In this document: positions 9,106 to 18,152 of the stretch, piece after piece
Position numbering within the stretch: position 1 is the first letter of the stretch
Layout of the letters: the number at the start of each line of letters is the position of its first letter
Assembly (NCBI GenBank): GCA_016932035.1
Contig: JAFGDR010000009.1
Coordinates: 43,316-107,315 of the forward strand
Direction: 5' to 3'
DNA length: 64,000 nucleotides
From: Candidatus Cloacimonadota bacterium
GTDB lineage: Bacteria; Cloacimonadota; Cloacimonadia; JGIOTU-2
Notes under the pieces: model-generated
What the model was told of the DNA's origin: nothing
What the model saw: only the letters and a program-made list of their open reading frames with translations
Database searches by the model: none
Translations under genes and position numbers: made by a program

Positions 9106-10932
9106 TTATTCCTGACCTATTTTATTTAACCTGTTCATTTCTCTTTTCCTGTCGATTTCCCTGAGTATCTTCTTTCGCATCCTGATATTCTTTGGTGTCA
9201 CTTCCAACAGTTCATCATCATTAATGTATTCGAGTGCCTGCTCCAAACTGAACTGGCGTGGTGGAACGAGAACTATCGCATCATCGGATCCGGCTGCACG
9301 AACGTTTGATAGTTTCTTACCTTTGACGATATTCAAAACAAGATCATTCTCCCGAGAATGTTCACCAATGATCATGCCTGCATAAACTTCAACGCCCGGT
9401 CCGATAAAGAGCACTCCTCGTGCCTGGAAATTGAATAGAGAATATCCTGTGGCAGTACCTTTTTCCATTGCTATCAGTGCACCGCGGCTTTTTTTGTCTA
9501 AATCACCTTTGTAAAATTCATATTCATAAAAGCTATGATTGATAATACCAGTTCCACGCGTTGTGGTCATGAACTCATTTCTGAAACCGATTAACCCGCG
9601 AGCTGGCACTTTATATTCGAGACGTGTAAAACCATCATTTCCGGGAACCATATCAAGCATCTCACCTTTACGTAGTCCCAGCATTTCGATGACTGTTCCA
9701 ACAAACTCATCTGCAACATCCACGGTCACAAGCTCGATTGGTTCTGTACGTTTGCCATCGAGTTGGCGGTAGATAACTTTGGGCGTTGAAACCTGGAATT
9801 CAAAGCCCTCTCTGCGCATATTTTCAATCAATATTGAAAGCTGAAGTTCACCACGTCCTTTCACAATGAACTCATCTCCATTTTCCGTTCCCTCAACTTT
9901 GATGCTGACATTTGTTTGAAGCTCTTTTTGGAGTCGATCCCAGATATTTCTGGATGTAACATATTTGCCTTCTTTTCCTGAAAATGGTGAGTCATTTACC
10001 TTGAAGGTCATAGAAAGAGTCGGAGCATCGATCTCGATAATGGGAAGCGGTTTGGGATTGTCTTTACATGCAGCAGTTTCTCCCACATCAACCCGTTCCA
10101 TACCAGCGAGTGAAACGATATCACCGGCAAATGCTTTTTTTATTTCTTTCTTTTTCAATCCATCGTAATGGTAAATTTTTGTGATCCGATAGAGTAATCT
10201 TTCTCCATCACGCTTGAGTAAGACGACTTCTTGGCCCTGGCTTACCGTTCCATTCGTTATCTTTCCCGTACCGATCTTCCCGAGATAATTATCATACTCG
10301 ATGGCTGAAACCAGCATTTGAAATGGTTTGGATTCATCACCTTCAGAATCTTTCACTCTTTTTACAATAGTCTCAAATAGGGGTATCAGATCGTCATTTT
10401 CATCTTCCATTTCATGCCGGGCATATCCATCTTTGCCTGATGCAAAAAGGACAGGGAAGTCAAGCTGTGAATCATTGGCCTGCAGGTCGCAGAAAAGATC
10501 AAACACCATTTCGAGAACCTCTGCAGGACGTGCATTTGGTCTATCTATTTTATTGATGATCACGATTGGATCGAGTCCAAGTTCAAGGGATTTCTTGAGT
10601 ACATACTTTGTCTGCGGCATCGGTCCTTCAAAAGCATCAACAAGAAGCAGCACCGAATCCACCATTTTCATGATGCGCTGAACTTCTCCTCCGAAATCGG
10701 CATGACCGGGTGTATCCACAAAGTTAATTTTATAGTCTTTATAAGTGAGGGAGGCATTTTTGGAAAAGATCGTAATGCCGCGCTCTCGTTCAAGATCATT
10801 GCTGTCCATTATGCGTTCAGCGATTTTTTCATTATCCCTGAAAATACCTGATTGCTTGAGTGCTGCATCGACCAGCGTTGTCTTGCCATGATCGACGTGA
10901 GCAATGATCGCAATATTTTTAATTTTTTTCAT
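9106..10932 (-). CDS. typA: Translational GTPase TypA/BipA
   Basis: This 608-residue ribosome-associated GTPase of the EF-G superfamily is needed for large-subunit assembly under stress or cold. The G1 motif AHVDHGKTT, switch I ERERGITIFSKNASL, G3 DTPGHADFGGEV, G4 NKIDRP and G5 FASGKDG are all intact. The C-terminal half carries the TypA-specific arrangement, including GRGELQLSILIENMRREGFEF, PARGLIGFRNEF, TRGTGIINHSFYEYE and the RMRKKILREIDRKR tail. Length is normal. It lies 111 bases downstream of the RRM gene in the same direction, but a strong terminator separates them, so it is probably transcribed alone. The 223-base gap to the DUF885 gene contains a short palindrome (9075-9088) and no gene. 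Confidence 0.97.
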   Translation of the reverse strand: MKKIKNIAIIAHVDHGKTTLVDAALKQSGIFRDNEKIAERIMDSNDLERERGITIFSKNASLTYKDYKINFVDTPGHADFGGEVQRIMKMVDSVLLLVDAFEGPMPQTKYVLKKSLELGLDPIVIINKIDRPNARPAEVLEMVFDLFCDLQANDSQLDFPVLFASGKDGYARHEMEDENDDLIPLFETIVKRVKDSEGDESKPFQMLVSAIEYDNYLGKIGTGKITNGTVSQGQEVVLLKRDGERLLYRITKIYHYDGLKKKEIKKAFAGDIVSLAGMERVDVGETAACKDNPKPLPIIEIDAPTLSMTFKVNDSPFSGKEGKYVTSRNIWDRLQKELQTNVSIKVEGTENGDEFIVKGRGELQLSILIENMRREGFEFQVSTPKVIYRQLDGKRTEPIELVTVDVADEFVGTVIEMLGLRKGEMLDMVPGNDGFTRLEYKVPARGLIGFRNEFMTTTRGTGIINHSFYEYEFYKGDLDKKSRGALIAMEKGTATGYSLFNFQARGVLFIGPGVEVYAGMIIGEHSRENDLVLNIVKGKKLSNVRAAGSDDAIVLVPPRQFSLEQALEYINDDELLEVTPKNIRMRKKILREIDRKREMNRLNKIGQE

Positions 10933-10986
10933 TATAATTAGTTTCTTTTGTTTGTTTTGATAATCATTAAACTGTTTTGTTTTATT

Positions 10987-11020
10987 AAAAAAACGGCATG
11001 ATCAAACGAGTGATCATGCC
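10987..11020 (-). terminator. Rho-independent terminator of the RRM gene
   Basis: GGCATGATCA (10995-11004) pairs perfectly with TGATCATGCC (11011-11020) over 10 bases with a six-base loop. On the minus strand it is followed by a T-tract (complement of 10987-10993). It lies 23 bases after the stop codon of the RNA-binding protein. Confidence 0.9.
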
Positions 11021-11043
11021 ATTATGAAAGACAATTTTAACGT

Positions 11044-11310
11044 TTAATAAGATCGTCTAAAATCTCTGCGATTGTCTCTTTTGGGGCGAGCTTCATTAAC
11101 TTTGAGGGAACGGCCTTTAAAGTCTTTCCCGTCAAGGTCGTTGATTGCTTTTTCAGCTTCGGATGAATCTGACATTTCAACAAATCCGAAACCTTTGCCG
11201 TCGATGACGATAACCTCAACGACATCACCACACTCAGAAAACAATTCTTTGAGTGAATCTTTGGTGACGGAATAATCAAGATTACCAACATAGAGTTTTT
11301 TACCTTGCAT
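11044..11310 (-). CDS. RRM-domain RNA-binding protein
   Basis: This 88-residue protein is essentially one RNA recognition motif. RNP2 is KLYVGNL (residues 4-10) and RNP1 is KGFGFVEM (residues 39-46), with the beta-alpha-beta-beta-alpha-beta spacing intact. The basic C-terminal tail (RPKRDNRRDFRRSY) is typical of the small glycine/arginine-tailed RRM proteins of bacteria. These are often cold-induced and act in RNA structure or stability. AGGAGAATAG precedes the ATG. It has its own terminator and is divergent from pgi across a 257-base intergenic region (11311-11567) in which I find no further gene. Confidence 0.93.
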   Translation of the reverse strand: MQGKKLYVGNLDYSVTKDSLKELFSECGDVVEVIVIDGKGFGFVEMSDSSEAEKAINDLDGKDFKGRSLKVNEARPKRDNRRDFRRSY

Positions 11311-11513
11311 CGTTCTATTCTCCTATTTTTTATTTGTTCTTATACTTATCATGAGAATAGAGGTAAAAAATTCTACTTTCAATCGTAAATATTTTGAACG
11401 TATGCAACTTAACATGTAAGTTACTTATGGGTGACATAAAAAAATCAATACTATATGTCGTCAATGTTAGTGATAATTATTTTTATTGAGACATCCTCCC
11501 TCCTCCGATTTTT

Positions 11514-11555
11514 TTGACAAATAATCATCCTGAAAAAAAGTTCACATATCAAAAT
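11514..11555 (+). promoter_or_regulatory. Promoter-like element upstream of pgi (copy 1 of 2)
   Basis: This 42-base stretch begins with TTGACA and ends with CACATATCAAAAT. It is nearly identical (36 of 42 by my hand alignment, no gaps) to 14245-14286 upstream of the TSUP gene. It ends 12 bases before the pgi ATG. A canonical -10 box at 17 bases from TTGACA is not obvious; the conserved downstream block starts 23 bases after it. Confidence 0.5.
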
Positions 11556-11567
11556 TCTGGAGTCTTC

Positions 11568-13247
11568 ATGCTTAAAAAGATACATCCTACAAAAACCAAG
11601 GCTTGGCAAGAGTTAAAAAAGCATCACGACATAATGCAGCACGCATCAATGAAAGAGATGTTTGATAAAGATGCTGATAGATTTAAGAATTTCTCAATTC
11701 AGTTCGAAGAGATACTTCTTGATTACTCCAAAAATATTATTAATGAAGAAACACTAGAACTCCTCATTCAGCTTGCGAATGAATGTGAGCTTAAAGATGC
11801 AATTGATAAGATGTTAACCGGTGATTCCATCAATGAAACAGAACACAGAGCAGTACTTCACACAGCGTTAAGAAATTTCTCGGGCAAACCAGTTTTTGTG
11901 GATTGCAAGGATGTAATGCCTGAGGTCAAAGCAGTGCAACTGAAGATGAAAAAATTTTCTGAGAAAATGCTGTTCGGTGAATGGAAAGGATGTACGGGTA
12001 AAGCAATTACGGATATTGTGAACATCGGCATCGGCGGATCTGATCTCGGTCCGGTGATGGTGACTGAATCACTCAAACCGTACTGGAAGAAAATCACCCC
12101 AAATTTTGTGTCGAATGTTGATGGAACGCATATTGCAGAAACACTTAAGAATCTAAATCCCGAGACCACACTTTTTATGATCGCATCAAAAACCTTCACA
12201 ACCCAGGAAACCATGACCAATGCACTTACTGCACGAACGTGGTTCCTTGAAAATGCAAAGAATGAGGACAGCATCAAGAAGCATTTTATCGCGATCTCCA
12301 CGAATGAGGAAGGTGTGAAGAAGTTCGGTATTGATCCACAGAATATGTTCCGTTTCTGGGATTGGGTCGGTGGGCGTTACTCATTGTGGTCAGCCATCGG
12401 GCTTTCAATTGCCTGTACTATTGGCTACGATAATTTTGAGCAGCTTCTTAAAGGTGCCTATGCTATGGATGAGCATTTCAGGAATACATCATTTGGTGAG
12501 AATATGCCGGTCATCCTTGCATTGCTTGGGATATGGTATAATAATTTTTTCAATGCACAGACACAGGCAATTCTGCCGTACGATCAGTACATGCATCGAT
12601 TTGCTGCCTACTTCCAGCAGGGAGATATGGAGAGTAACGGCAAATCAACAGACAGAAATGGAAATTCTGTGAACTATCAAACTGGACCGATCATCTGGGG
12701 AGAACCGGGCACAAATGGACAGCATGCATTCTACCAGCTCATTCATCAGGGCACAAAGCTCATTCCCTGCGATTTTCTCGCCCCGGCGATCAGCCACAAT
12801 CCAATAGGTGATCATCATATGAAATTGCTCTCTAATTTCTTTGCACAGACAGAAGCATTGATGAAGGGAAAAACAGAAGCAGAAGTTCGAAATCAATTAC
12901 AAAAAGCTGGAAAGAAAGATGACGAGATAGAAAAATTATTGCCATTTAAAATATTTCAAGGCAACAAACCAACAAATTCCATACTGTTCAAGAAATTAAC
13001 CCCTTATACTCTTGGAAGTTTGATAGCGATGTATGAGCATAAGATATTTGTGCAGGGGGTGATATGGAATATTTTCAGTTTTGACCAATGGGGAGTAGAG
13101 CTGGGAAAGCAACTTGCAAAAAGCATTCTGCCTGAACTTGAGACTGATGAACATGTCAACGATCATGATTCTTCGACGAATGGTTTGATCAATGCATATA
13201 AGATGATGAGGGAGTTGAGAAAGTTGAATTCTATATTGATGGTATAA
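11568..13247 (+). CDS. pgi: Glucose-6-phosphate isomerase
   Basis: Pgi interconverts glucose-6-phosphate and fructose-6-phosphate in glycolysis and gluconeogenesis. The two sugar-isomerase domains are complete, with the signatures [24 protein letters not shown], the [18 protein letters not shown] block and [13 protein letters not shown]. The ATG at 11568 is preceded by GGAG five bases upstream; a TTG 18 codons earlier overlaps the promoter-like TTGACA and is unlikely. This gives 559 residues against 549 in E. coli. The final residues after NAYK are not Pgi sequence: they come from reading an Ig-like domain of the next gene in another frame (13202-13247). The 3' end is therefore a recombination or assembly junction. 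The enzyme core is unaffected. Confidence 0.96.
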   Translation: MLKKIHPTKTKAWQELKKHHDIMQHASMKEMFDKDADRFKNFSIQFEEILLDYSKNIINEETLELLIQLANECELKDAIDKMLTGDSINETEHRAVLHTALRNFSGKPVFVDCKDVMPEVKAVQLKMKKFSEKMLFGEWKGCTGKAITDIVNIGIGGSDLGPVMVTESLKPYWKKITPNFVSNVDGTHIAETLKNLNPETTLFMIASKTFTTQETMTNALTARTWFLENAKNEDSIKKHFIAISTNEEGVKKFGIDPQNMFRFWDWVGGRYSLWSAIGLSIACTIGYDNFEQLLKGAYAMDEHFRNTSFGENMPVILALLGIWYNNFFNAQTQAILPYDQYMHRFAAYFQQGDMESNGKSTDRNGNSVNYQTGPIIWGEPGTNGQHAFYQLIHQGTKLIPCDFLAPAISHNPIGDHHMKLLSNFFAQTEALMKGKTEAEVRNQLQKAGKKDDEIEKLLPFKIFQGNKPTNSILFKKLTPYTLGSLIAMYEHKIFVQGVIWNIFSFDQWGVELGKQLAKSILPELETDEHVNDHDSSTNGLINAYKMMRELRKLNSILMV

Positions 13248-14032
13248 AGGTATCAACCGATATGACTGTACCATATGAATATGAATTGGATACTGGAACA
13301 GGAAAAAATGTTAATTATACAATTTATGCAAAAGCGTTTGATACAAGTAATAATAATACAAATTCTGAAACAATAAATATACTGGTTTGTGAAAATGGTA
13401 CTGTTACGGATATAGACGATAACGTATATCAAACAAAAATGTTTGGAAATCAGGAATGGATGGTAGAAAACCTGAAAGTAAACCATTACAGGAATGGTGA
13501 TCCGATTCCTAATGCTACAGATGGAAGCACATGGGCAGCTCTTACCTATGGTGCCTATTGTTATTATAATAATAATTCTAGCAATTCAGAGACTTATGGA
13601 GCTCTTTATAACTGGTATGCTGTTGAAGATAGTCGTGGATTAGCACCGGAAGGATGGCATGTTCCTACAGATGATGAGATCAAAGAATTAGAAATGTATC
13701 TTGGTCTGAGCGAGAGCCAGGCAAACAGCGAAGGCTGGCGTGGTACGAATGAGGGCAGTAAGCTTGCTGGTAGCCATGATTTATGGACTAATGGTGCAAT
13801 GAGAAATGATCCTGAATTCGGCAGCAGTGGTTTCGATTTAATTCCTGGCGGATTCCGTAACTACTATAGTGGAAGTTTCTACAGTATGGGTTACTCCGGA
13901 CGCTTCTGGTCATCTACAGAGAACAATAAACATCCCGCCTGGTATAGGGATGTGGACTATGATTATACGACTGTGTACCGTTATGGCTTCATTAAATGCG
14001 GTGGCTTCTCAGTACGCTGTGTAAAAGATTAG
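13202..14032 (+). pseudogene. 5'-truncated FISUMP-domain lipoprotein gene, joined to pgi
   Basis: The in-frame sequence begins at 13202, immediately after a stop, inside the end of pgi. It reads [12 protein letters not shown], which aligns with residues from about 60 of the FISUMP lipoprotein at 20379 (RGIKEVKFYIDG), then VPYEYELDTG against TPYEYEWDTG. The signal peptide, lipobox and first half of the Ig-like domain are therefore missing. The remainder is intact: the FISUMP domain runs from DIDDNVYQTKMFGNQEWM through LYNWYAVEDSRGLAPEGWHVP to GGFSVRCVKD. The first ATG in frame is at 13262, but it has only a poorly spaced AAAGG and would make an unexported product. It is a truncated paralogue, or an assembly join. 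Confidence 0.75.
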
Positions 14033-14244
14033 TATTTTATCAAAATAGAAATATTAAATTGTATCCACACATCCCAGCTTGTAAAGATGAGTTGGGTTGA
14101 AGTGCTTTATTATTTACCCGAGTTGTTCTCTTCACGACCGACTTGTGATATTTATTTAGTACAATTCATAATCTATATTTATCTATATAATCTGTGTGAA
14201 CATGTCCGCCTAATGGTAGGATCAGCATGCTAACATCACTTTCT

Positions 14245-14286
14245 TTGACAAATAATCGTCCCAAATAAATTTTCACATATCAAAAT
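14245..14286 (+). promoter_or_regulatory. Promoter-like element upstream of TSUP gene (copy 2 of 2)
   Basis: This is the near-identical partner of 11514-11555: TTGACAAATAATC at its start and TTCACATATCAAAAT at its end. It ends 22 bases before the ATG at 14309. The surrounding 14033-14308 has no gene and no terminator that I can see. Confidence 0.5.
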
Positions 14287-14308
14287 ATCAGGGGCAAAAA
14301 AAGAAGAA

Positions 14309-15052
14309 ATGGAAACCAACATTATCATTCTCGGATCGTTCATTATTTTCATGGCTGCGCTTATACAGGGAACAACCGGATTTGGATTTTCGCTCTTTGC
14401 TGTTCCGCTACTGACGCTTTTTATCTCACCCAAAATAGTCATACCAATGATCCTTCTTGTATCAATGATCATCAATATTTCAGTTCTGTATAACAGCAGA
14501 AAATCTTTCAACTTCAAGGTTATTTTACCAATATTTCTTTTCAGTTTGATCGGCGTACCGATTGGTGCAAAGTTGTTGATCATTTTGCCTGATTATGTTC
14601 TTAAAATTATAATAGGTTTCTTCATCCTCATCTTTGGGTTATTATTTTTCTTCAATGTACATTTCAAAGTTAAGCATGAGAAGGTCACTCGTGCGATTGT
14701 CGGTTTCTTGAGTGGATTGCTGAATGGAAGTATTACCATGAGCGGTCCACCTGTGATCCTCTTCTTTGCAAATGAGAAAAAAGGTAAAATGCATTTCAGA
14801 GCACATCTTGCGTCTTTCTTTCTGCTTCTTACACTTGCAACGATTCCAGTTTACATCTATTATGGATTAATCACAAAAATAGTAATTAATTATACGCTGA
14901 CCTTCAGTATTTCAGTCATTGTTGGAGTCATTGGAGGTAATTTGTTGATAAAGAAAATACACGACGATCATTTTAGAAAATTGACACTAATAATTATCAT
15001 CTGTATGGGAGTATTAGCACTATATTCAGGAATAAGGGGAGTCATATCATGA
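14309..15052 (+). CDS. TSUP family membrane transporter (TauE/SafE-like)
   Basis: This 247-residue, very hydrophobic protein has about eight transmembrane segments in two similar halves. Each half opens with the family signature: QGTTGFGFSLFAVPLL near residue 18, and the GFLSGLLNGSITMSGPPVILFF region near residue 135. These are the hallmarks of the TauE/SafE (TSUP, DUF81) family, which moves sulfite, sulfoacetate, taurine-derived sulfur compounds or other small organic anions. The specific substrate cannot be assigned. Its stop overlaps the start of the next gene by four bases (ATGA at 15049), so the two are translationally coupled. Confidence 0.88.
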   Translation: METNIIILGSFIIFMAALIQGTTGFGFSLFAVPLLTLFISPKIVIPMILLVSMIINISVLYNSRKSFNFKVILPIFLFSLIGVPIGAKLLIILPDYVLKIIIGFFILIFGLLFFFNVHFKVKHEKVTRAIVGFLSGLLNGSITMSGPPVILFFANEKKGKMHFRAHLASFFLLLTLATIPVYIYYGLITKIVINYTLTFSISVIVGVIGGNLLIKKIHDDHFRKLTLIIIICMGVLALYSGIRGVIS

Positions 15053-16281
15053 AAATGCTTGATGTAATTGTCATTGGAGGTGGAGCTGCAGGAATGGTTG
15101 CAGCAATTTCTTCCGCCAGGAAAGGGGCAAAAACAGTTATAGTCGAACGTTTACCCCGCGTTGGTAAAAAGATACTCGTGACCGGAAATGGACGCTGTAA
15201 CTTCTCAAATACGAATTTAAGTAAGAAAAAGTATCATGGAACCGATCCATATTTCATAGGATATACATTCTCGCAGTTTGGCAGTAAACAGATCATCGAG
15301 TTTTTTGAAAAACTTGGGATACTTCATAAAGTCGAAGATGAGGAAAAAGTATATCCACGATGTGACCAGGCAGGAGCAGTTCTTGATGTATTACGATATG
15401 AATGTCAGCGTTTGGTTGTAGAAGAGTTATGTGATCGGGAAGTCTCTGCAATAGTCAAAGAGAAAGATCAGTTTAAACTGCACATTCAAAATGGGGAAGA
15501 ATATTTGTGTCATTCAGTTATTATTACTGCAGGAGGAAAAGCGAGTCCTCAGTTTGGTTCGAATGGTTCGGGGTTTGAACTCGCAAGCAAACTTGGTCAT
15601 ACAATTGTCGAACCTTTTCCGTCACTTGTTCAGATCAAACTGGAGGATGAGTTTCTCAATCATCTGAACGGCATAAAAGTACACGCAAGAGTATCACTGT
15701 ATGCGAATGAAAGCCATATTGATACGCAAGAAGGAGAAGTACTGTTTGCAAAATACGGCATGTCTGGTATTCCGGTCTTACAGCTCAGTAGATATGTGTA
15801 TCATCCCGAGTTGAAAGGAATGGAACTTATTTTGCATGTCGATCTCTTTCCGGAATTACAATTTCATGATCTGAAAAAGCTTATCTTAGAGCGATTCCAG
15901 AAGCTTCATTACAAATCGATTCAAGATGCGATGATCGGATTGATTAACAAGCGTATGATCCACGTAATTCTTTCGATAACCACTATTGATAGGGACAAAC
16001 TTTGCGGTGAATTGAATTCAGTTGAAGTAGACGCACTTACGAATCAATTGAAGGATAGAAGATTTAAGATAAAGGGAACGCTATCATGGCGAGATGCTCA
16101 GGTTACCGCAGGTGGTGTAGCGACCGAAGAGATCGATGGGAAAACACTCGAGTCAAAGATCGTACCCGGTCTTTTCTTTGCAGGCGAAGTGATCGATATT
16201 CATGGAGACTCAGGTGGATACAATCTTGCCTGGGCGTGGGCATCAGGATATGTTGCCGGAATGTATGCGGGTAAGAGATGA
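15049..16281 (+). CDS. NAD(P)/FAD-dependent oxidoreductase, HI0933/BaiN-like
   Basis: This is a 410-residue flavoprotein. The N-terminal dinucleotide fold VIGGGAAGMVAAI is followed by GKKILVTGNGRCNFSN, the strongest signature of the HI0933-like (YhiN/BaiN) family. The C-terminal FAD segment GLFFAGEVIDIHGDSGGYN and ending ASGYVAGMYAG also match. These enzymes are soluble; BaiN-like members act on bile-acid intermediates, but most are unassigned and no substrate is claimed here. It is translationally coupled to the TSUP gene upstream. Its TGA stop is also the first edge of an inverted-repeat element (16281-16520), which separates it from the next flavoprotein. Confidence 0.88.
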   Translation: MKMLDVIVIGGGAAGMVAAISSARKGAKTVIVERLPRVGKKILVTGNGRCNFSNTNLSKKKYHGTDPYFIGYTFSQFGSKQIIEFFEKLGILHKVEDEEKVYPRCDQAGAVLDVLRYECQRLVVEELCDREVSAIVKEKDQFKLHIQNGEEYLCHSVIITAGGKASPQFGSNGSGFELASKLGHTIVEPFPSLVQIKLEDEFLNHLNGIKVHARVSLYANESHIDTQEGEVLFAKYGMSGIPVLQLSRYVYHPELKGMELILHVDLFPELQFHDLKKLILERFQKLHYKSIQDAMIGLINKRMIHVILSITTIDRDKLCGELNSVEVDALTNQLKDRRFKIKGTLSWRDAQVTAGGVATEEIDGKTLESKIVPGLFFAGEVIDIHGDSGGYNLAWAWASGYVAGMYAGKR

Positions 16282-16520
16282 ATATCCAATGTCCAATAAC
16301 CAATATCCAATGATGAAGGTGAATAAATTGAACGAATATGATTCCCTTCTCCTGGTGAGAAAAAGATCAATTTGGGTTGAGCAAATTGGGTTGCGGTCGA
16401 TTGAAAAATATTCAAAATGTAAGATTGTCGAATAGGGATTTAATATGATAAATCTAAAAAAAAAATATGTTGATTTTAAACTTGGAAATTGGTCATTCCT
16501 TGTTGGCTATTGGATATTGA
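16281..16520. repeat. Inverted-repeat element between two flavoprotein genes
   Basis: The left arm (16281-16317) contains three copies of a CCAATATCCAAT-like unit. The right arm (16482-16520) is its imperfect inverse (TTGGAAATTGG, GGTCATTCC, TATTGGATATTG). About 27 of 37 aligned bases pair. The left arm abuts the stop codon of one gene and the right arm ends 3 bases before the ATG of the next. The interior (16318-16481) has no convincing gene; a short frame ending ...IEKYSKCKIVE at 16433 is not recognisable. I recall this CCAATATCCAAT/GGTCATTCC sequence type as a common intergenic repeat in environmental genomes, which cannot be verified here. Confidence 0.6.
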
Positions 16521-16523
16521 TTT

Positions 16524-18152
16524 ATGATCAGAATTGAAGAAATAAAACTGCCGATCCATGCTTCTCGAATGCAATTGAAAGAAGAGATTCGTAAGATACT
16601 TCAGTTGGATCCAGACGCATTTGATTATTACAAGTTGATCAAAAAAGCAGTTGATGCACGAAAAATGAATAACATTAAATTTGTGTATACTGTTGATGTG
16701 ATAATTTCTAATATTACACTTGAGAAAAAAATCATAAAACGCATTAATGAAGCAAAATACAATAAAGTTAAGAAAAGACACAGGATACGAGTTGTCGAAC
16801 CTTATTCTTATGAAATAGCGAGAATTCAATCCGAAAAAGCATTCCATCGACCAGTAATAATCGGTTCTGGTCCAGCTGGACTTTTTGCCGGTTTGCTTCT
16901 TTCAAAAGCAGGACTGCAACCTCTTATTATTGAAAAGGGAAAAGAGGTCGATGAGCGAGTAAAGGATGTTGAACATTTTATAAAAACAGGTGAACTCAAC
17001 ACATGCTCGAACATTCATTTTGGAGAAGGTGGAGCTGGCACGTTTTCTGATGCAAAACTGTACACACTTATCAATGATCATCGTACTAAATATATTTTTG
17101 ATGAACTGATTGCTGCAGGAGCGCCAACTGAGATCGCTTATAGTGCACGACCGCATATTGGAACCGATAATCTTAGAAAAGTAGTCAAAAATCTTCGTGA
17201 GAAAATTGAGCAACAGGGTGGCGAATTATTATTTGAGCATGAATTGGAAGATGTTTTCATAAAAAACGATTCTATTCATCAGATTAAAATAAAAAATGAA
17301 ATTCATAATGTTTCGCATCTAGTACTTGCAGTTGGTAATGCTGCACGTGATACCTTTGAAATGCTGTACAATCATGATATGCAAATGGAAGCTAAACCCT
17401 TTTCAATGGGAGTTCGAATCGAGCATCCACGTGAGTACATCAATAAACTTCAATATGGTGATTTCAATAAAGATAAGAAATTACCGCAAGCACATTACAA
17501 ACTTGCTGTTCATCTAAAAAATGGAAGGGGAGTCTATACATTTTGCATGTGCCCAGGTGGTTCGGTTGTTCCTGCTGCAACGGAAGCAAGTGGTGTAGTC
17601 ACAAACGGTATGAGTACGTTTGCGCAGGATAACATAAATTCAAATTCAGCACTTCTTGTTAGCGTTACACCCGACGATTATCCAACCGAACATCCGCTCT
17701 CAGGAATCCAATTTCAGAGAAGATTTGAACAGAGAGCGTTCACTTACGATGGAGGAGATTATTTTGCACCAACACAGCTATTGGGAGACTTTCTCGAAGG
17801 AAACTCAACATCGCTTTATAAGAGTGTTATACCAAGTTATAAACCAGGAACTCATTCTGGAGATTTAAGAGAGTGTTTGCCAGATTTTGTATATGAGAGT
17901 TTAAAAGAAGCAATACCTCTTCTTGATAAGAAAATGCCTGGTTTTGCGTACCCGTCAGCCGTTTTGACTGCAATCGAGACACGCAGTTCATCACCAGTTC
18001 GCATCATTCGTGGAGATGATCTTCAATCAAACATCAAAGGGATTTTTCCGGCTGGCGAAGGAGCAGGATATGCTGGTGGGATTGTATCTTCAGCGGTTGA
18101 TGGCATGAAGGTTGCAGAGAAGATTATTGATTTGTACCGGGGAGCACTATGA
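16524..18152 (+). CDS. FAD-dependent dehydrogenase (COG2509-type)
   Basis: This 542-residue protein has a two-part layout. Residues 1-105 form a small basic N-terminal domain typical of this family. The dinucleotide-binding fold follows (VIIGSGPAGLFAGLLLSKAG, about residues 112-131) and then the family block CSNIHFGEGGAGTFSDAKLY. The C-terminal FAD contacts are RSSSPVRIIRGD and GIFPAGEGAGYAGGIVSSAVDG. It belongs with the uncharacterised FAD-dependent dehydrogenases related to electron-transfer flavoprotein reductases; its electron donor and acceptor are unknown. The stop overlaps the following 2-hydroxyacid dehydrogenase start by four bases, so the two are co-translated. Its own start lies directly against an inverted repeat, leaving no recognisable Shine-Dalgarno sequence. 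Confidence 0.88.
   Translation: MIRIEEIKLPIHASRMQLKEEIRKILQLDPDAFDYYKLIKKAVDARKMNNIKFVYTVDVIISNITLEKKIIKRINEAKYNKVKKRHRIRVVEPYSYEIARIQSEKAFHRPVIIGSGPAGLFAGLLLSKAGLQPLIIEKGKEVDERVKDVEHFIKTGELNTCSNIHFGEGGAGTFSDAKLYTLINDHRTKYIFDELIAAGAPTEIAYSARPHIGTDNLRKVVKNLREKIEQQGGELLFEHELEDVFIKNDSIHQIKIKNEIHNVSHLVLAVGNAARDTFEMLYNHDMQMEAKPFSMGVRIEHPREYINKLQYGDFNKDKKLPQAHYKLAVHLKNGRGVYTFCMCPGGSVVPAATEASGVVTNGMSTFAQDNINSNSALLVSVTPDDYPTEHPLSGIQFQRRFEQRAFTYDGGDYFAPTQLLGDFLEGNSTSLYKSVIPSYKPGTHSGDLRECLPDFVYESLKEAIPLLDKKMPGFAYPSAVLTAIETRSSSPVRIIRGDDLQSNIKGIFPAGEGAGYAGGIVSSAVDGMKVAEKIIDLYRGAL

Noticed and set aside
11858-12301. Long minus-strand open frame (147 codons) across pgi
   Set aside because: It lies wholly opposite a strongly conserved enzyme gene, with no ribosome site or recognisable domain; it is a codon-bias shadow.
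16281-16520. Insertion sequence with terminal repeats
   Set aside because: No transposase remnant and no target-site duplication are visible, so only a repeat element is reported.
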